Positions 1 through 11,167 of a DNA stretch of 64,000 bases are shown piece by piece. The notes under the pieces are model-generated. The model was not told the origin of the DNA. It made no database searches and saw only the letters and a program-made list of their open reading frames with translations. How positions within the stretch are numbered: position 1 is the stretch's first letter; every line of letters starts with the position of its first letter. Source of the DNA: Acholoe squamosa (lineage: Eukaryota > Annelida > Polychaeta > Phyllodocida > Polynoidae); contig OX439036.1 of NCBI GenBank assembly GCA_949317995.1, positions 25,875,854-25,939,853 on the forward strand, read 5' to 3'. The translations under genes were made by a program, and so were the position numbers.

Positions 1-488
1 GTGTGGAAATGGTCACTATTCATAGCTAGCTGCATTGCTGGGCCCTAAGCTGTAATTTGATACCAAACTTGACTATCTTTGTCCATTTTTCAATGTATTT
101 TCATCAGAAAGTTCTAACCAAGAAAAAAAAAACACTTAAATGACGATTTTTCTGACGAGGGCGGTGATGAGAAACAAGTTTTTTTTCGAGTTGCCTAACC
201 CGTGGTGTGAAGCCATATAATAACAAGTGTACTGCAAGATCAGTATAACCAGGCATTTCTATTTCGCATAAGATCTATGCATTTCATAAATTGCAGTTGA
301 TAACCAGTAAATCTTAGTTGAATGGCTCTATTTCTGACGTGTCTATTTTCTTTCATGTACAATCAAAGCAGAAGCATATATGCGTATTATGGTATTAATA
401 AAAGGATTACCCTGATGCTTTAATAAATAATTATGAACGTGATGTGTGTATGTATTTTTGAAGTATCATTTATCAATTCTACTTCTAG
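1..488. other. Dystrophin intron (window edge) with repeat fragment
   Basis: This is intronic to dystrophin because the first visible exon begins at the acceptor ending at 488. Roughly 45-130 resembles 38040-38130 (both contain a TTTGATACCAAA core followed by a TTTG.CCATT-like stretch), so it is a dispersed repeat fragment. No other feature is seen. Confidence 0.5.
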
Positions 489-3400
489 ACAACATCCAAG
501 GAAGACACAAAAGCCTTCATGAAAACTCTGAGGAATAACCTGAGTAAGAAACATAGGAACAAACAAAAACTGCGTTATCTACCTATATACGGGTCAGAGG
601 AAGCACGAGGCTTAGACGAACGGTAAGTAAACCCTTTAGAGTCACAAGCATTTACCGTAAAATCCAGCGTATATAGCCGAGGGTTATAGACCATCTTAGA
701 TCCAATTGAAAGGGACAGGGGTTATGTTATAACAGCACGGGGGGATGCCTACACTTACCCATTGATTAGAATAACGTGTTCAGTAAGATAGAGTGGCGTT
801 TCTACCACAAACCAACGACCACCAGCGTTAAGTAAACTTTGGTAAATAAATAAACTCATTGTGTGCATATATGCGAGGTTTTATGGTCGTGGGAAATGCA
901 CAATTGTATAATGAATAGATTATGGACTCACCATGTGTCTAATCCCAAATATTTCATAAAAAATGTCATACTGTCATTTTCTCAATATGTTAAACCTTGT
1001 ATATGTAGGTTATAAATAATATACCGTAATCTCCCGCGTATAAGGCGCATCCCGCGTATAAGGCGCACCCAGAGTTTGAGAATATGGTCAAAAAAATAAA
1101 AAATTCATAATTTTTGTTCTAATGAATGGATTTTCAAAATTCAAAAAGCTATGTGTAGTTTTGACCCCCGTGACCCTCCTGGACCCCAAATGCAGCAGAT
1201 GAACTTATATGGGAGTGTAATATATCAAAAGAAAGGTCTTGGTGTCCCCCTTGTGGATCCAATGAGAACTAAAACCCCCCGTATAAGACGCGCCTTATAC
1301 GCGGGAGATTACGGTATACATAATTGATCCAAAAAGTCGATAGGATATTACATGTATATTCAAAACACAATATTAAGATTGACTACTACGATCTATTGAC
1401 CCTTGCGATGTTCCCGATTCCTGTAGTGGCCAGGAGGACGTGCCCCCACCAGACATGCACTCTATGATAACCAACAAGGCCAACAAGCTGTCCTCCCAGG
1501 CCCAGCTCTCAAGGCACACATCAGATGTACAGACCAAACAACCCAGAATAAAGGAGGATGAACATCTCACACAAAATCATCTGGTAATAAAGGAATTCTT
1601 TCTGTCCCTTTTTATCTTTGGTAACCATATTGCTTAAGTCAGTAGTTTTAACATCATTGGATTGATGGTAAATGGGGGGGGGCAAAAGAAAGAATCTGAC
1701 TCTGAGGAGGAGGGCCGGAAAAATTTTGATAATGTGTCGCCACAATACACCAGTAACATGAGATGCGCGTAGAATTAATCATGCTAGTAATACCATAGTA
1801 AGATGTCCCTCTGTAGAAAATAAGTGTTCTATGGTGATTTTTAGACTGTTGATCGAGTGGACGCATTACACCAGCTTGAAGATAATCAACGTAAAGAACT
1901 AGAAAGTGTGATTGGACATTTAGAAAATGAAAACAGGTGAGGTTTATTTTGATGTGTTATTCTTGGTGATTGACATTGACTATATATTTTGTAAATTTCC
2001 CCACTGATGTTGCTTAGATGCAATGCAACTGTATTGCTGATGTTGCTTCAGAGCAACATAGGGGGAGTAATCACACAATGAAAAAAAGCAATGCATTTGA
2101 AAACCTCAGAAAGATAGCCATCAATCGTATTATAAATTGTATATGCAGCAGTATCACTGCAACCGAGGGGGGGGGATTAGAACCTGTGGTGGCCCTTAAA
2201 GTGTCAAGAATTTTTTTTTTTCAATTTACACATACATGCCTGTACTTTCAGAGAATTGATGTATGAAATAGAGCGGCTTTACCAGCATCGTTCAGACAGT
2301 GGCTCTGACCGCTCCGATGACTACCGGCGCTGGCCGGATGATGAAGGTCGTGTGAGGGGTCAGGGCAGGGAGAGTCCTTACCAGGAAGCAGATCGCCCTC
2401 CTGCCCACCAGGAGGTGCTCAAGGCTCATAATCAGCAACTAGAGGTGCAGCTTTCAAGGCTCCGGTACATCCTTAGCGAGGTAGACATTCTATAATCACA
2501 TCATTGAAATACACTCTAAAATCTTGTATGGTATATACATGAATGTGAAAAGGGTTATGGCTTATAGGATGTTCCCATGGTTAAAGTTGCGCTTTAAGGC
2601 TAGATATTTCACACAAAGCCTGTCAATGAATGAATTTTCCTCTCAAAATCTAGGCGTATATGAGATTCTACAGTACATATTGTGAAATCACATTTGGTCA
2701 GAATTGTTTGAAGGTATTACGTGTATATCTACTTGAGATCCTGCTTTTGATATTGGTTTGTGGGTAATACATCTCCAAATGCCTGATATTGTAGCGTGAT
2801 GCCCTGCCAGCAGCCAGTGGAAGGGAACCCCTGCGCCCTGTCTCACCCAATGTGGCCCCAGCAGGCCGACGGTCTAAACCCCTGTTGTCCGCAGTTATGA
2901 CCCCTCCACGTGTCCTCCAACAGCCACCACCTTATGCTGGATCGACCACCCACACTCAGTCTCCATCACCATATTGTGCTGGGCGCCCCCTCGCATCACC
3001 ATTTGTGCGTCACTCACCCTCACCAGTAACCAGACCACTTGCAGTATCAGATCAACTCCATCTCTCATATGATGACCATGTTGACTCCCAACTGGCTGAT
3101 ATATCCCGTGGTAGCGCTTACAGCGAGCAGGTCTCAAACACATCCTTCATGTCTATGGATGGTGCGCTCAGTCGCACCCGCTTCTCACTGCCCTCTGGTG
3201 GACAGTCACAGTACTTCCCAGATGAGGAGGGTGAGCTGGCTGAGCTGATTGAACGTCTGGATCAGGTTTACCCTGCCGACATCTCTCAGTCAAGTAAGCA
3301 TGTATACATAGTGATCTTTATAGGACTCTACAGGGAAATTAAAGTCATCCTGGAAAGCTTAGCGTAAAGATCGGATAGAATGAAAACAGGTTTGATATAA

Positions 3401-4230
3401 TCTGGAAATTTTATACTGGTACTTTTAAAGTGAGGGGAAACCAGAAGCTCGAACCTATAACCATTCTTATAGCATAACACTCACTTTTACCTAGGAAAAT
3501 TGAAACTGTCTGATGATGTCTACATGTATTCCATATTTCCATGACTGCAGTGTTGGACAGGGACTCTTCCACCGTGAGGGAAATGGGGAGAGCTGTTAAT
3601 CAGATGGGTGAAGCCTTCACACACCATCCCCTGGAGGGATGTGCAGAGGACTGTAAGTTATAAGTTTCTTTTTTTTTCAATATTGGTGAAATCGACCTGT
3701 CATTAAATACTATATTAAATCCAGACTATAACACCGACAAACCCCTCTAAGTATATACGCTTTTAACGTACTTATACCAGTAAAAAGAAGAAAAGTAGAA
3801 AAAAAATCTATGAAACTAACATATAAAAAAACTTTACCCACCCCTATGTTGTATACTTTTGGCACATTGTTCGTATTCCCTAAAATATGGTATACCGTTT
3901 TAAACTAATTAGTGCACTGTGCGCCTGAAAAAAATATCTGAAATGTATTACTATTGCCAGAGTACTTTCCATTCTGAATTTATAGTTTAAGAAATACACC
4001 ATCTATACCCCTCCTCCAAAAGAAAATGTACAAACTAACGCAACAGATTTTAATATCTAAGTACGGTACTTGGCATGAATTCAATTCATGAGTCCAATGT
4101 GAATTCAAATAGCTATGAATACTTTTCAGGTGGACGACGCGAGAGGGATTACTTCACAGATGACGAGCCAGAATTCATCAGCCACAACACCAGTGTAGAT
4201 CTCGTCACCCAGGGCGTCCATGTCTCATAA
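489..4230 (+). CDS. DMD: Dystrophin, C-terminal seven coding exons (5' part outside window)
   Basis: Dystrophin links cortical actin to the membrane glycoprotein complex; this segment is the tail that binds syntrophin and dystrobrevin. Exons, each with an AG acceptor and GT donor and matching phase: 489-622, 1427-1583, 1845-1936, 2252-2480, 2795-3293, 3551-3652, 4130-4230 (TAA 4228-4230). They give 1314 nt, 437 residues and a stop. Exon 1 (KTLRNNLSKKHRNK, YLPI) corresponds to the basic stretch after the ZZ domain; exon 2 carries DEHL as in vertebrate dystrophin; exons 3-4 form the coiled coil (ELESVIGHLENENREL, then HNQQLEVQLSRLR); exon 5 is Pro/Ser-rich and ends in ELAELIERLDQVYP, matching the vertebrate C-terminal EVMEQLNNSFP region. 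Exons 6-7 add about 67 residues beyond the usual vertebrate end. EF-hand, WW and ZZ domains must lie left of the window. Dystrobrevin was considered, but HNQQLE.QL.RLR and the C-terminal motif favour dystrophin. Confidence 0.9.
653..890. mobile_element. Degenerate MITE, TATAAGGCGC-type family
   Basis: The left end reads TACCGTAAAATCCAGCG and the right end contains GCGAGGTTTTATGG, an imperfect inverted pair resembling the better copy at 51769-51981. It lies in the first visible dystrophin intron. It is decayed, so the boundaries are approximate. Confidence 0.4.
1022..1317. mobile_element. MITE, TACCGTAATCTCCCGCG terminal inverted repeats
   Basis: The element starts TACCGTAATCTCCCGCGTA and ends with the inverse, CGCGGGAGATTACGGTA. 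The second motif TATAAGGCGC recurs just inside both ends. It sits in the first visible dystrophin intron and has no coding capacity, so it is non-autonomous. About a dozen relatives lie elsewhere in this window. The superfamily is not assigned. Confidence 0.85.
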
Positions 4231-4760
4231 TGTGGGATCTATCCGAGCACCTCACAGTTGCTCACCGTCCATGTAACAGATGTTCTGAGTTAGTAAGGCC
4301 AGTTAGTGATTACCGAATGAAAGCCTTGAACAATTCAACCTTCAGTGAAAACCTTGACTCCTGGTGCATTTAGAGCCATCTTGCACTCAGAAAATGGCAG
4401 GATATAAGAATGTGTTAAAGATAATGTTTACGGACCAGTACTTATCAACGACCTGGAAGTTTTCAGGAATTACCCTGATTTCAGGGATTTTCATGTTCCT
4501 AAGACTTTTACATTCATATACAAAGCCTATATTTTGGGTGTTCTAAGTGAGTATTACAGATACACTTGTATGCAATCACTTCCATCCCTGCACCTGGCAT
4601 TGTCCGATTTGTATGTTTTAATATTTATACTATTATATTGTAGTTTGGGACTATAATAAGAAGGAAGTTAGAAACTAACACAAATTAATTAAACCTTGCA
4701 GTTTAAGGACATTATATGAGTGAAAGGGTGTACTTGAATAAAATCACTGGGCCAAGGTTA
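4231..4760 (+). other. DMD: Dystrophin 3' UTR with candidate poly(A) signal
   Basis: The stretch after the dystrophin stop codon has no supportable ORF. A canonical AATAAA lies at 4737-4742, just before a MITE at 4845, so a 3' UTR of about 530 nt is reasonable. Cleavage is inferred, not seen. Confidence 0.5.
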
Positions 4761-4844
4761 GATGGTAGAACTTGCAACAAATGCCAAATGCCTATTAATT
4801 GGTGATATGGTGTGTGTCCAATACATTGTTATACATAATGTACA

Positions 4845-5095
4845 TACCGTAATCTCCCGCGTATATGGCGCAGCCCGCGTATAAGGCGCACCTAGAGTTT
4901 TGGAAAATTCTCAAAAAAATGAAAAATTCATAACTTTGGTTCTACTGAATGAATTTTCAAAATTCAAAAACCTATGGGTAGCTTGGGCCCTCCTGGGCCC
5001 CATTTTGTCCTATTTTGACCACGGGGGCATGTAAGATATCAAAAGAAAGGTCTTGGTGTCCCCCTTGTGGACCCAATACGCGGGAGATTACGGTA
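4845..5095. mobile_element. MITE, TACCGTAATCTCCCGCG family
   Basis: The left end TACCGTAATCTCCCGCG and right end CGCGGGAGATTACGGTA are inverted copies. The interior (CATAACTTTGGTTCTACTGA, then AAAGGTCTTGGTGTCCCCC) is shared with the copies at 1022, 32164 and 40140. It lies just downstream of the dystrophin poly(A) signal. Confidence 0.85.
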
Positions 5096-5589
5096 CCATA
5101 AATTCACCGTGGCAACACTCGAAATGTCAACCAGAAGTGCCCAATATATAAAGCCAAAGTTAGCAGACTTTATGTACCATCCTGGCTGCAGGGGCCCTTT
5201 ATGATAGGGGCGATTTTATCTTCTCAGAATATATACTTAGCATTTATACCTGTATCTGTACAAAAATTTCTCATTCCTATTTCGCCAATTAATTGTACAT
5301 TTTGGAAAATGTCCGCTATCACTTTTATTAACACGAGGTCCTATACACCTCCATGCACACTTTGATAATTGTACACAGTTTTTATGTTGAGGCAGCAGAC
5401 AGTATTTGCTTTGGAAGGGGCCTTTAGTGACTTGCTATATAAAACATTCCACAAACGTGTTTATAATTCTTCGGTGTTCAGTGTTCTGCATTTATGTGAA
5501 AAATAGTTGGATCATGGCATAATATGCGACGACTGTGTTGCTAACTGAGTTTCCATATCTTATCCTGCCTTCTATAATACCTATGTCAT

Positions 5590-5775
5590 TACCTTGCTGC
5601 ATATAAGGCACACTGCGCATATAAGGCGTACCTGAGTTTATGCCAGTTTAAATCCAATTTGGTGTAATTTTACTCCGACCTAAGAAGCACAAACTAACTT
5701 AGCGGGTATTCTATAAGGCAAAGTAGGTTTCTGATTCACATATAATCCGCGCCTTATACACGAGGCATTACAGGA
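5590..5775. mobile_element. Decayed MITE, TATAAGGCGC-type family
   Basis: ATATAAGGCACAC and ATATAAGGCG near the left end and CGCGCCTTATACACGAGG near the right end form a diverged inverted pair. It is an older copy in the dystrophin-MAIP1 intergenic gap. Confidence 0.55.
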
Positions 5776-6464
5776 TCTTGTGTATTATAATTCATTACCA
5801 TTTCTTATGTAATATTCACATGTTATCCACCCTGCTTCACAATTTCATCAGCTGATCATGATACTAGAATCTATCACAAGAGCACCATGTCAGTCTTGCA
5901 CTATGCATGTATACACTTACTAGTAAGAGAAAATGCATGAAATAGAGCCTTTCAAGTTGGTAAAGATACTATATATTTAAGATAATATTAAAGTCCTACA
6001 TCGTACCTCACCATGGTTACACACTTGCCGGCCCAATAATCCTACATGTGCTAGCACAGACTCAACTAATTCAATAAAAAACGTCGCTATGTCTTCTAAT
6101 GAGAGTTTGCATAATTTGATGAATAAATCACTTCTTTGCAACTTTTTTAAATTATAAAATTTGTTCAAAATAGTGAGAGAAGCTTTATATACTTATGCTT
6201 CTGCAAGCATCTGATGTTCCGTATTCTACGTAATTATCGCACATAGCCCAATACGCATGCACCTGCTCTTCTTCCTTGTATTTCAAACTAGAAGTGATCC
6301 AAAATATTCCGAATTTGGAGCCAAATTAAACTCTAAACTACTAGACAGGTATTTCTGATATTTCTTAACATGGTACACAGAACAGCGTGTGAACTACTCC
6401 CGCTAGAGAAGTAGGGAATATTCCATATGTAAACAAAAGAAAAAGTTGATGTGTATTCCCTCAC
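5776..6464. other. Convergent intergenic gap, nothing recognised
   Basis: AT-rich sequence between the 3' ends of dystrophin and MAIP1. Short ORFs here lack splice context or recognisable motifs. Confidence 0.5.
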
Positions 6465-6470
6465 TTTATT
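6465..6470 (-). terminator. MAIP1: Candidate poly(A) signal of MAIP1
   Basis: AATAAA on the minus strand, about 76 nt beyond the MAIP1 stop codon at 6546-6548. The position is right for 3' end formation of a short UTR. Confidence 0.55.
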
Positions 6471-6545
6471 TTGACTGTATACACGAAATATTAAATAAAC
6501 TAACATTGATGTTGGCATATAAGATAGAAGAGCTTGGCATTTTTT

Positions 6546-9500
6546 CTATTTCAATTGTCCATCCTTAACATCATAGGTACGTATTTTCAGAGGTCCAATA
6601 TTTGACACAATCCACTCTGTCGTTACATTTGATGAATACAGTCGTTGGAATCTGTAATTTAAAGCAGAATCAATTGATCATCGCCAAATTCATAAGAGAC
6701 ATCATTTTACTGCTATAACTAAAAGTGCTACCGGTAATCGTTGATAAATGAATAACAGGATTACGGTTGGTCAGTCAAAGTGTTTGCTCTGTATCCAGAT
6801 TCTTTCACTCCCAAGTGTAAGCCACTCTCATGAAAGCCGCTTCTAGATATTGAAAGGAAGCTCTAACACAATTTTGTGGTTCAAGTCTTGTTAAGTTTCG
6901 AAAATATATCTCTAGTGAGTAATAGATGTTTAACGCCATTTCGACAGCTAAGGTCATATTCATGGCGAGAACTACATTACACAATTTCACAGAGGAATGT
7001 GTCAGTGCCCATGCATATGTACACCATACACATCCTGAGGGGATAGGAAAAAGGAGAAATAGACCCTTTTAAGTGGGCTAGGGAAGCCCGATATCGCTAG
7101 TGAATATCTTCTATACTACTAAAGTTCAGCCCTTAAATACACACGTATTCAAGCCGCATCCTAGCTTTGTGCTTATATCCTTAATATACATTTGCCTCTG
7201 CGGGCCTCCCTAGCCCACTTAAAAGGGTCTATTTCTCCTCTTTCCTATCCCCTCAGGATGTGTGTGGTGCACATATGCGCGGGCACCGACACATTACCCT
7301 GTGAAATTGTGTAATGTGGCTCTCGCCATGAATATGACCTTAGCTGTCGAAATGGCGTTAAACAACTATTACTCACTCAGGAGGCCTCTGATTTGTTTAT
7401 AAGCTGCGACTTATACACAAGGGTTTATGGTAATTGAAAATAAAAGGTCAGGTTATTGCAATAGAACTATGGTTTGAAGGGAAAACTGATTCCCCAAAGT
7501 CACATTATAAAATGACCGATTTACGAAAAATGTACATATATAGATCCTGGGCCAAGTTTTTGAAAATGGTACTTTTAGCATTTTACAGGGTTTTTAAGCC
7601 TTACCTACCAATAGGGTCAAAACCTATGCACTAGCCTGATGTTTTTTGGTTTCATTCAAGAGAAAACATCCTAAGCTTTCAAATGAGTAAACTTTAGTGA
7701 ATCGGACCATAATTTTTTTGAGTTATGGGTCTACAGAGTTGAAAAAAGACCAAAAAGTGTGTACTCTGCGGAAAAAATACAATTTCCACACCCCCTACAT
7801 ACTGTTTATACTATACAACACCCGTAAAAATCACTTTTGGAATTCAATACATATGTTAACTCTGAGATCCAAAGGGCTTTAACCTGTAGTACATGGTAGA
7901 TTTTTTTCTCTCCCTTCATACTGAATAAAGGCAGCATTATGTTACTCCTTGCTCAAAAACAAATCTCAAAATACCAATGAAATATTCTGTTTCTACCATC
8001 CATGCTACACTTACTTTTGAGGGGTTTATATGGTATAAAAAATGTGTGGCCACAACAATTATCTTTTTGTCCTGGTCCTAAAGTGTATTGGCATACACAT
8101 TTTTGAGCAGGGAGTAACTTTTAACATTTTGGTTAATGAATCAAATTCTACTGCTTCCATACAGTAAATTTTTGCTTTGCATAGGGTATTGGCACCTCCT
8201 AATTAATCATGAACAAAAATTGGTCCCATATCAACTTGTGCCATTTGTAGACCATAAAATATGATCGGGTGTTACTTTCTGCTCAAAGTTCTTTGGTGCT
8301 AAACCAGATGACATCTCTTTCATCCCTCACACGACGCATCCATATGGGTCTATTTCAATCACAACAAGGACACTTCCGGCTATCATTTGATGCATTTTTT
8401 GTCCAATTTTACCAACAATTGTTATTCCTACAGCAAAAAAAGGTAAGGGATCAGCCAAAATGTCACAGTAATAAGATGTACGAAGGTCTAGGGCACACGG
8501 TGATGTACTTTGTTGGGGTCCAAATACTTTTATTTTAACGAAAACTGATGTTGTCCATCAACGAGTGGTGGAATTTTGCCACTGTTTCTAATGACTGGGC
8601 GTTATATGGGGTTGAAGCATGTCGACTCCCCGGGCCTTATGTCTGTTACTCCCTGCTCAAAAATAGATTCTGCTGCTAAAACTCACCCTCCTGTCCCTCA
8701 GTTATCAAAATGGGTACATATGATATCCTGATGATAGATTATACACTCCTGCATCTTCCTGGAGTATTTGATTATGATCCCAATGCTTTAAGTGTCTGAG
8801 TGTGGAAATTCAAAAAATCTGCATCGGACCCAAAGATTTATCCCAGTTTTTCACATCTCATGTCCCTAATGTTGTAAAGATTACTGTTTTTTGTGGCTTT
8901 TATGATAGATGCACCTCACACTTATTCAAAAAAAATGTGTTATATGTTACCTACATGCCATTATTTAGCCCCACTAAACTAAACAATGGTGGAATTTGAA
9001 TTTTGAGCAGAGAGTAACACCCAATAGGAAAATGTAATTTTTCTAGGAAACTCTATCAAACTCCACCTACTACTGTTGCTTGTTATGGAGTCCTCCTAAC
9101 CTATTTCTGTGGGTAATTTGCACTTGGTGCTATTTGGGGGATGGAATTAATTTTGAGCAGGGAGTAACACATTACTCCATGCTTAAAAAAGCCAAATTGT
9201 GGTCCAACTTGTGACCAGTTCTATCAAAAACTACTACAAGATATGAACAGATGGTAGTTGCATATTAATTTTTTTTTTTTTTTGCAAGACAGACACCTAC
9301 CCCCTAGCTCCGTCCTAAAGATTGAGTAGTTGCATATTAAAGTATGCATATTGAAGTGAATATAGATGAATTTGGTGATTATTTGACATTTTTTGACAAA
9401 GCTAGATGAAAATTGGGGTTTTAGAAAAAAATTCTCAGAAAAATCAATCAATGACAAAGTTCAATATCCGATATCTCGGAAAGTTTTTGAAGGAACATAT

Positions 9501-11069
9501 TCATTTTTGGAATCATGGTACATACTTACTAGTAGATGTAAATGGATTTAGGAGTCATTAGGATATATTTAAGAGGCATATCCAGTTGGTCTCTGAATTT
9601 CGAGCAGTGAGTAACACAAATTACATAAGATTATCTTTGAATGCTTCTAAAAATGGACCCGCTAGGAGTTGCTGAATATGTCAGGTATTTTTATGCGGCC
9701 AAGACATTGCCCTCTGAATGTAATTAAGTTGTTTTAACTTATTTTGAGTTTCACTGTTTTTGCTTTGTCAGGGCTAAAAGTGCCACTTTAAAAAATTTGG
9801 CCCATTTTTATAGATCTACATACACCTCTTTAATATGGTCTAATCACGCACACAATTTACTTATAGCTAGACTGAAAAAAAAAATTATATAATAGTGTAG
9901 TTTAAAAAGAAAAGTTTCCTTACTGTGTGGTTACTTCTACTAAGGATGCATCTTCAGAGGTTGACTTGAACGCAACAACAAGGAGTTCGATAGCGAGGAG
10001 ATATTTATCTGAAAATTTTATTTTAATTACAAAAAATCAAGCCCCGGAGTCAAGCACACGTCTGTCATTAATATCGAAAGAAATGCATCAACTTGGTACA
10101 GGCATAGTATTTACATATCACATTGTTATCAGAGCAGTATATGTTTCATTCATTCATTATCATTATCATTTACATTTACATTTATGCTATCTCTATGCTT
10201 ATACTTACCACCTTCAGGTTTGATATTGGCTACTTTGGGTGCCGTAAATTGGATATCTTCCTGTTCGATAGATACAGCTTCCCACTGCTTTGTCACCCAG
10301 TTAGCCGTAAACTCCTTCAGGCTCTCAATAACCTATTTCAAAAACAGGATAAATGATATGAGACTCTCTTCGGAGATTTTTACATCTATAGATGTTATCC
10401 TTACACAAAAAGAAATCCAGATTGGATTCTAGAAAATTATTATATTTTATGTGATATAAACTTTGAATCCATGTGACACGACATGTAATGTGTTACCCTC
10501 TTTTTAGCAAAAAAAAAGCCCGCCCACTACTATAGATCAAAGAGGGGCGTAAAAATGTCTGCACCTCCGCCATCAACATCCGTGCGAACCCTCCCCCCCC
10601 CCCCCGCCCCCCGTTTATAAATAACGATCACTCCCTTACCTCAGGGGCCACAAGGTCTGTCATTCCATCAAAGTCCTTCCGTGAAAGATGATTCATAACA
10701 GTGAGTGTAGCCTGAAAATTAATATGGTTTTAAAACTGTTATAACACATATAAGACAAAATAATTTGTGGGTTGACGGTCATACGAATATCCACTACCAG
10801 TATTGGTCTCATTTTGAAGGGGATTATACAAATTCTATAAGAATTGATATTCATTCCATTAGCCTTACCTGTTTGGCACCAGCTGTAAATTCTTCATATG
10901 TGAAATTTGAATCCATGTAGCGATGTATTAGATGTAATGACAGTTTGTTTCTGATCCAATTGATTGGGTTAGGAAGCCCCACGACCTTCCCCTGTACAAC
11001 AGGCTTTTGGTCCTTTTCCGGACCCGTGCTGTAAGTTCTACAAATGGTGCCCACCGTAGCCCTCCTCAT
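6546..11069 (-). CDS. MAIP1: m-AAA protease-interacting protein 1, mitochondrial
   Basis: MAIP1 is a matrix protein that binds the inner-membrane m-AAA protease and helps sort the calcium uniporter regulator EMRE. Exons on the minus strand with consistent phases: 11069-10869 (ATG at 11069; an acceptor lies at 11092), 10711-10640, 10332-10209, 10008-9924, 6651-6546 (TAG). They give 195 residues. Diagnostic stretches are VVGLPNPINWIR, NFTYEEFTAGAKQ, the HLSRKDFDGMTDLVAPE exon, VIESLKEF and the final FQRLYSSNVTTEWIVSNIG, each aligning in order to the human protein. The start MRRATVGTICRTYSTG is Arg-rich with an RTYS cleavage-like site, as expected of a mitochondrial presequence. A longer upstream exon cannot be excluded, since human MAIP1 has a much longer N-terminus. 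About 20 residues before FQRLYS present in the human protein are not found here; a small exon may be missed in the 3.3-kb last intron. Confidence 0.85.
6912..7090 (-). mobile_element. SINE-like element, minus orientation
   Basis: This copy of a roughly 180-bp family contains CTTTCCTATCCCCTCAGG and TTAGCTGTCGAAATGGCG in antisense. It is flanked by near-identical ATATCTCTAGTGA and ATATCGCTAGTGA, a 13-bp target duplication with one mismatch, which indicates retrotransposition. Short ORFs across it are part of the repeat, not MAIP1 exons. Confidence 0.7.
7201..7380 (+). mobile_element. SINE-like element, plus orientation
   Basis: The start GGGCCTCCCTAGCCCACTT and end ACTATTACTCACTCA match the copies at 6912-7090 (inverted) and 39728-39911. 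The tail is an ACTC simple repeat. GCCTCTG occurs on both sides, a possible short target duplication. With the neighbouring copy it forms a 180-bp inverted pair around a 110-bp spacer in the MAIP1 last intron. Confidence 0.7.
7940..9616. repeat. Cluster of eight dispersed copies of GAGCAGGGAGTAACA in both orientations
   Basis: Copies of the motif TTGAGCAGGGAGTAACA or its reverse occur near 7941(-), 8101(+), 8271(-), 8645(-), 9001(+), 9151(+), 9170(-) and 9598(+). The outermost two are inverted, so the 1.7-kb stretch could be a TIR element with many internal terminal-like motifs. Between motifs the sequence is AT-rich with no coherent ORF. It lies entirely within the last MAIP1 intron. No target duplication was recognised. 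Confidence 0.6.
10490..10620. repeat. C-rich MITE fragment
   Basis: It contains GATCAAAGAGGGGCGTAAAA, also present in inverse at 41215-41240, and ends in a long C run. It is a fragment of the poly-G/C element group within a MAIP1 intron. Confidence 0.4.
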
Positions 11070-11167
11070 TGTTTTTTTATGGATAGATCTACCTGAATAA
11101 ATCCCCCTGCCTCTGTAGACTGTGTAGTCTGTCTGTGTGCGAGGCTGAATTTGTGTGCGGCATGGTA

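Noticed and set aside
6805-6990. Minus-strand 61-codon ORF in the MAIP1 last intron, considered as the missing exon
   Set aside because: Most of it is the SINE-like repeat also found at 7201 and 39728, so it is not MAIP1 coding.
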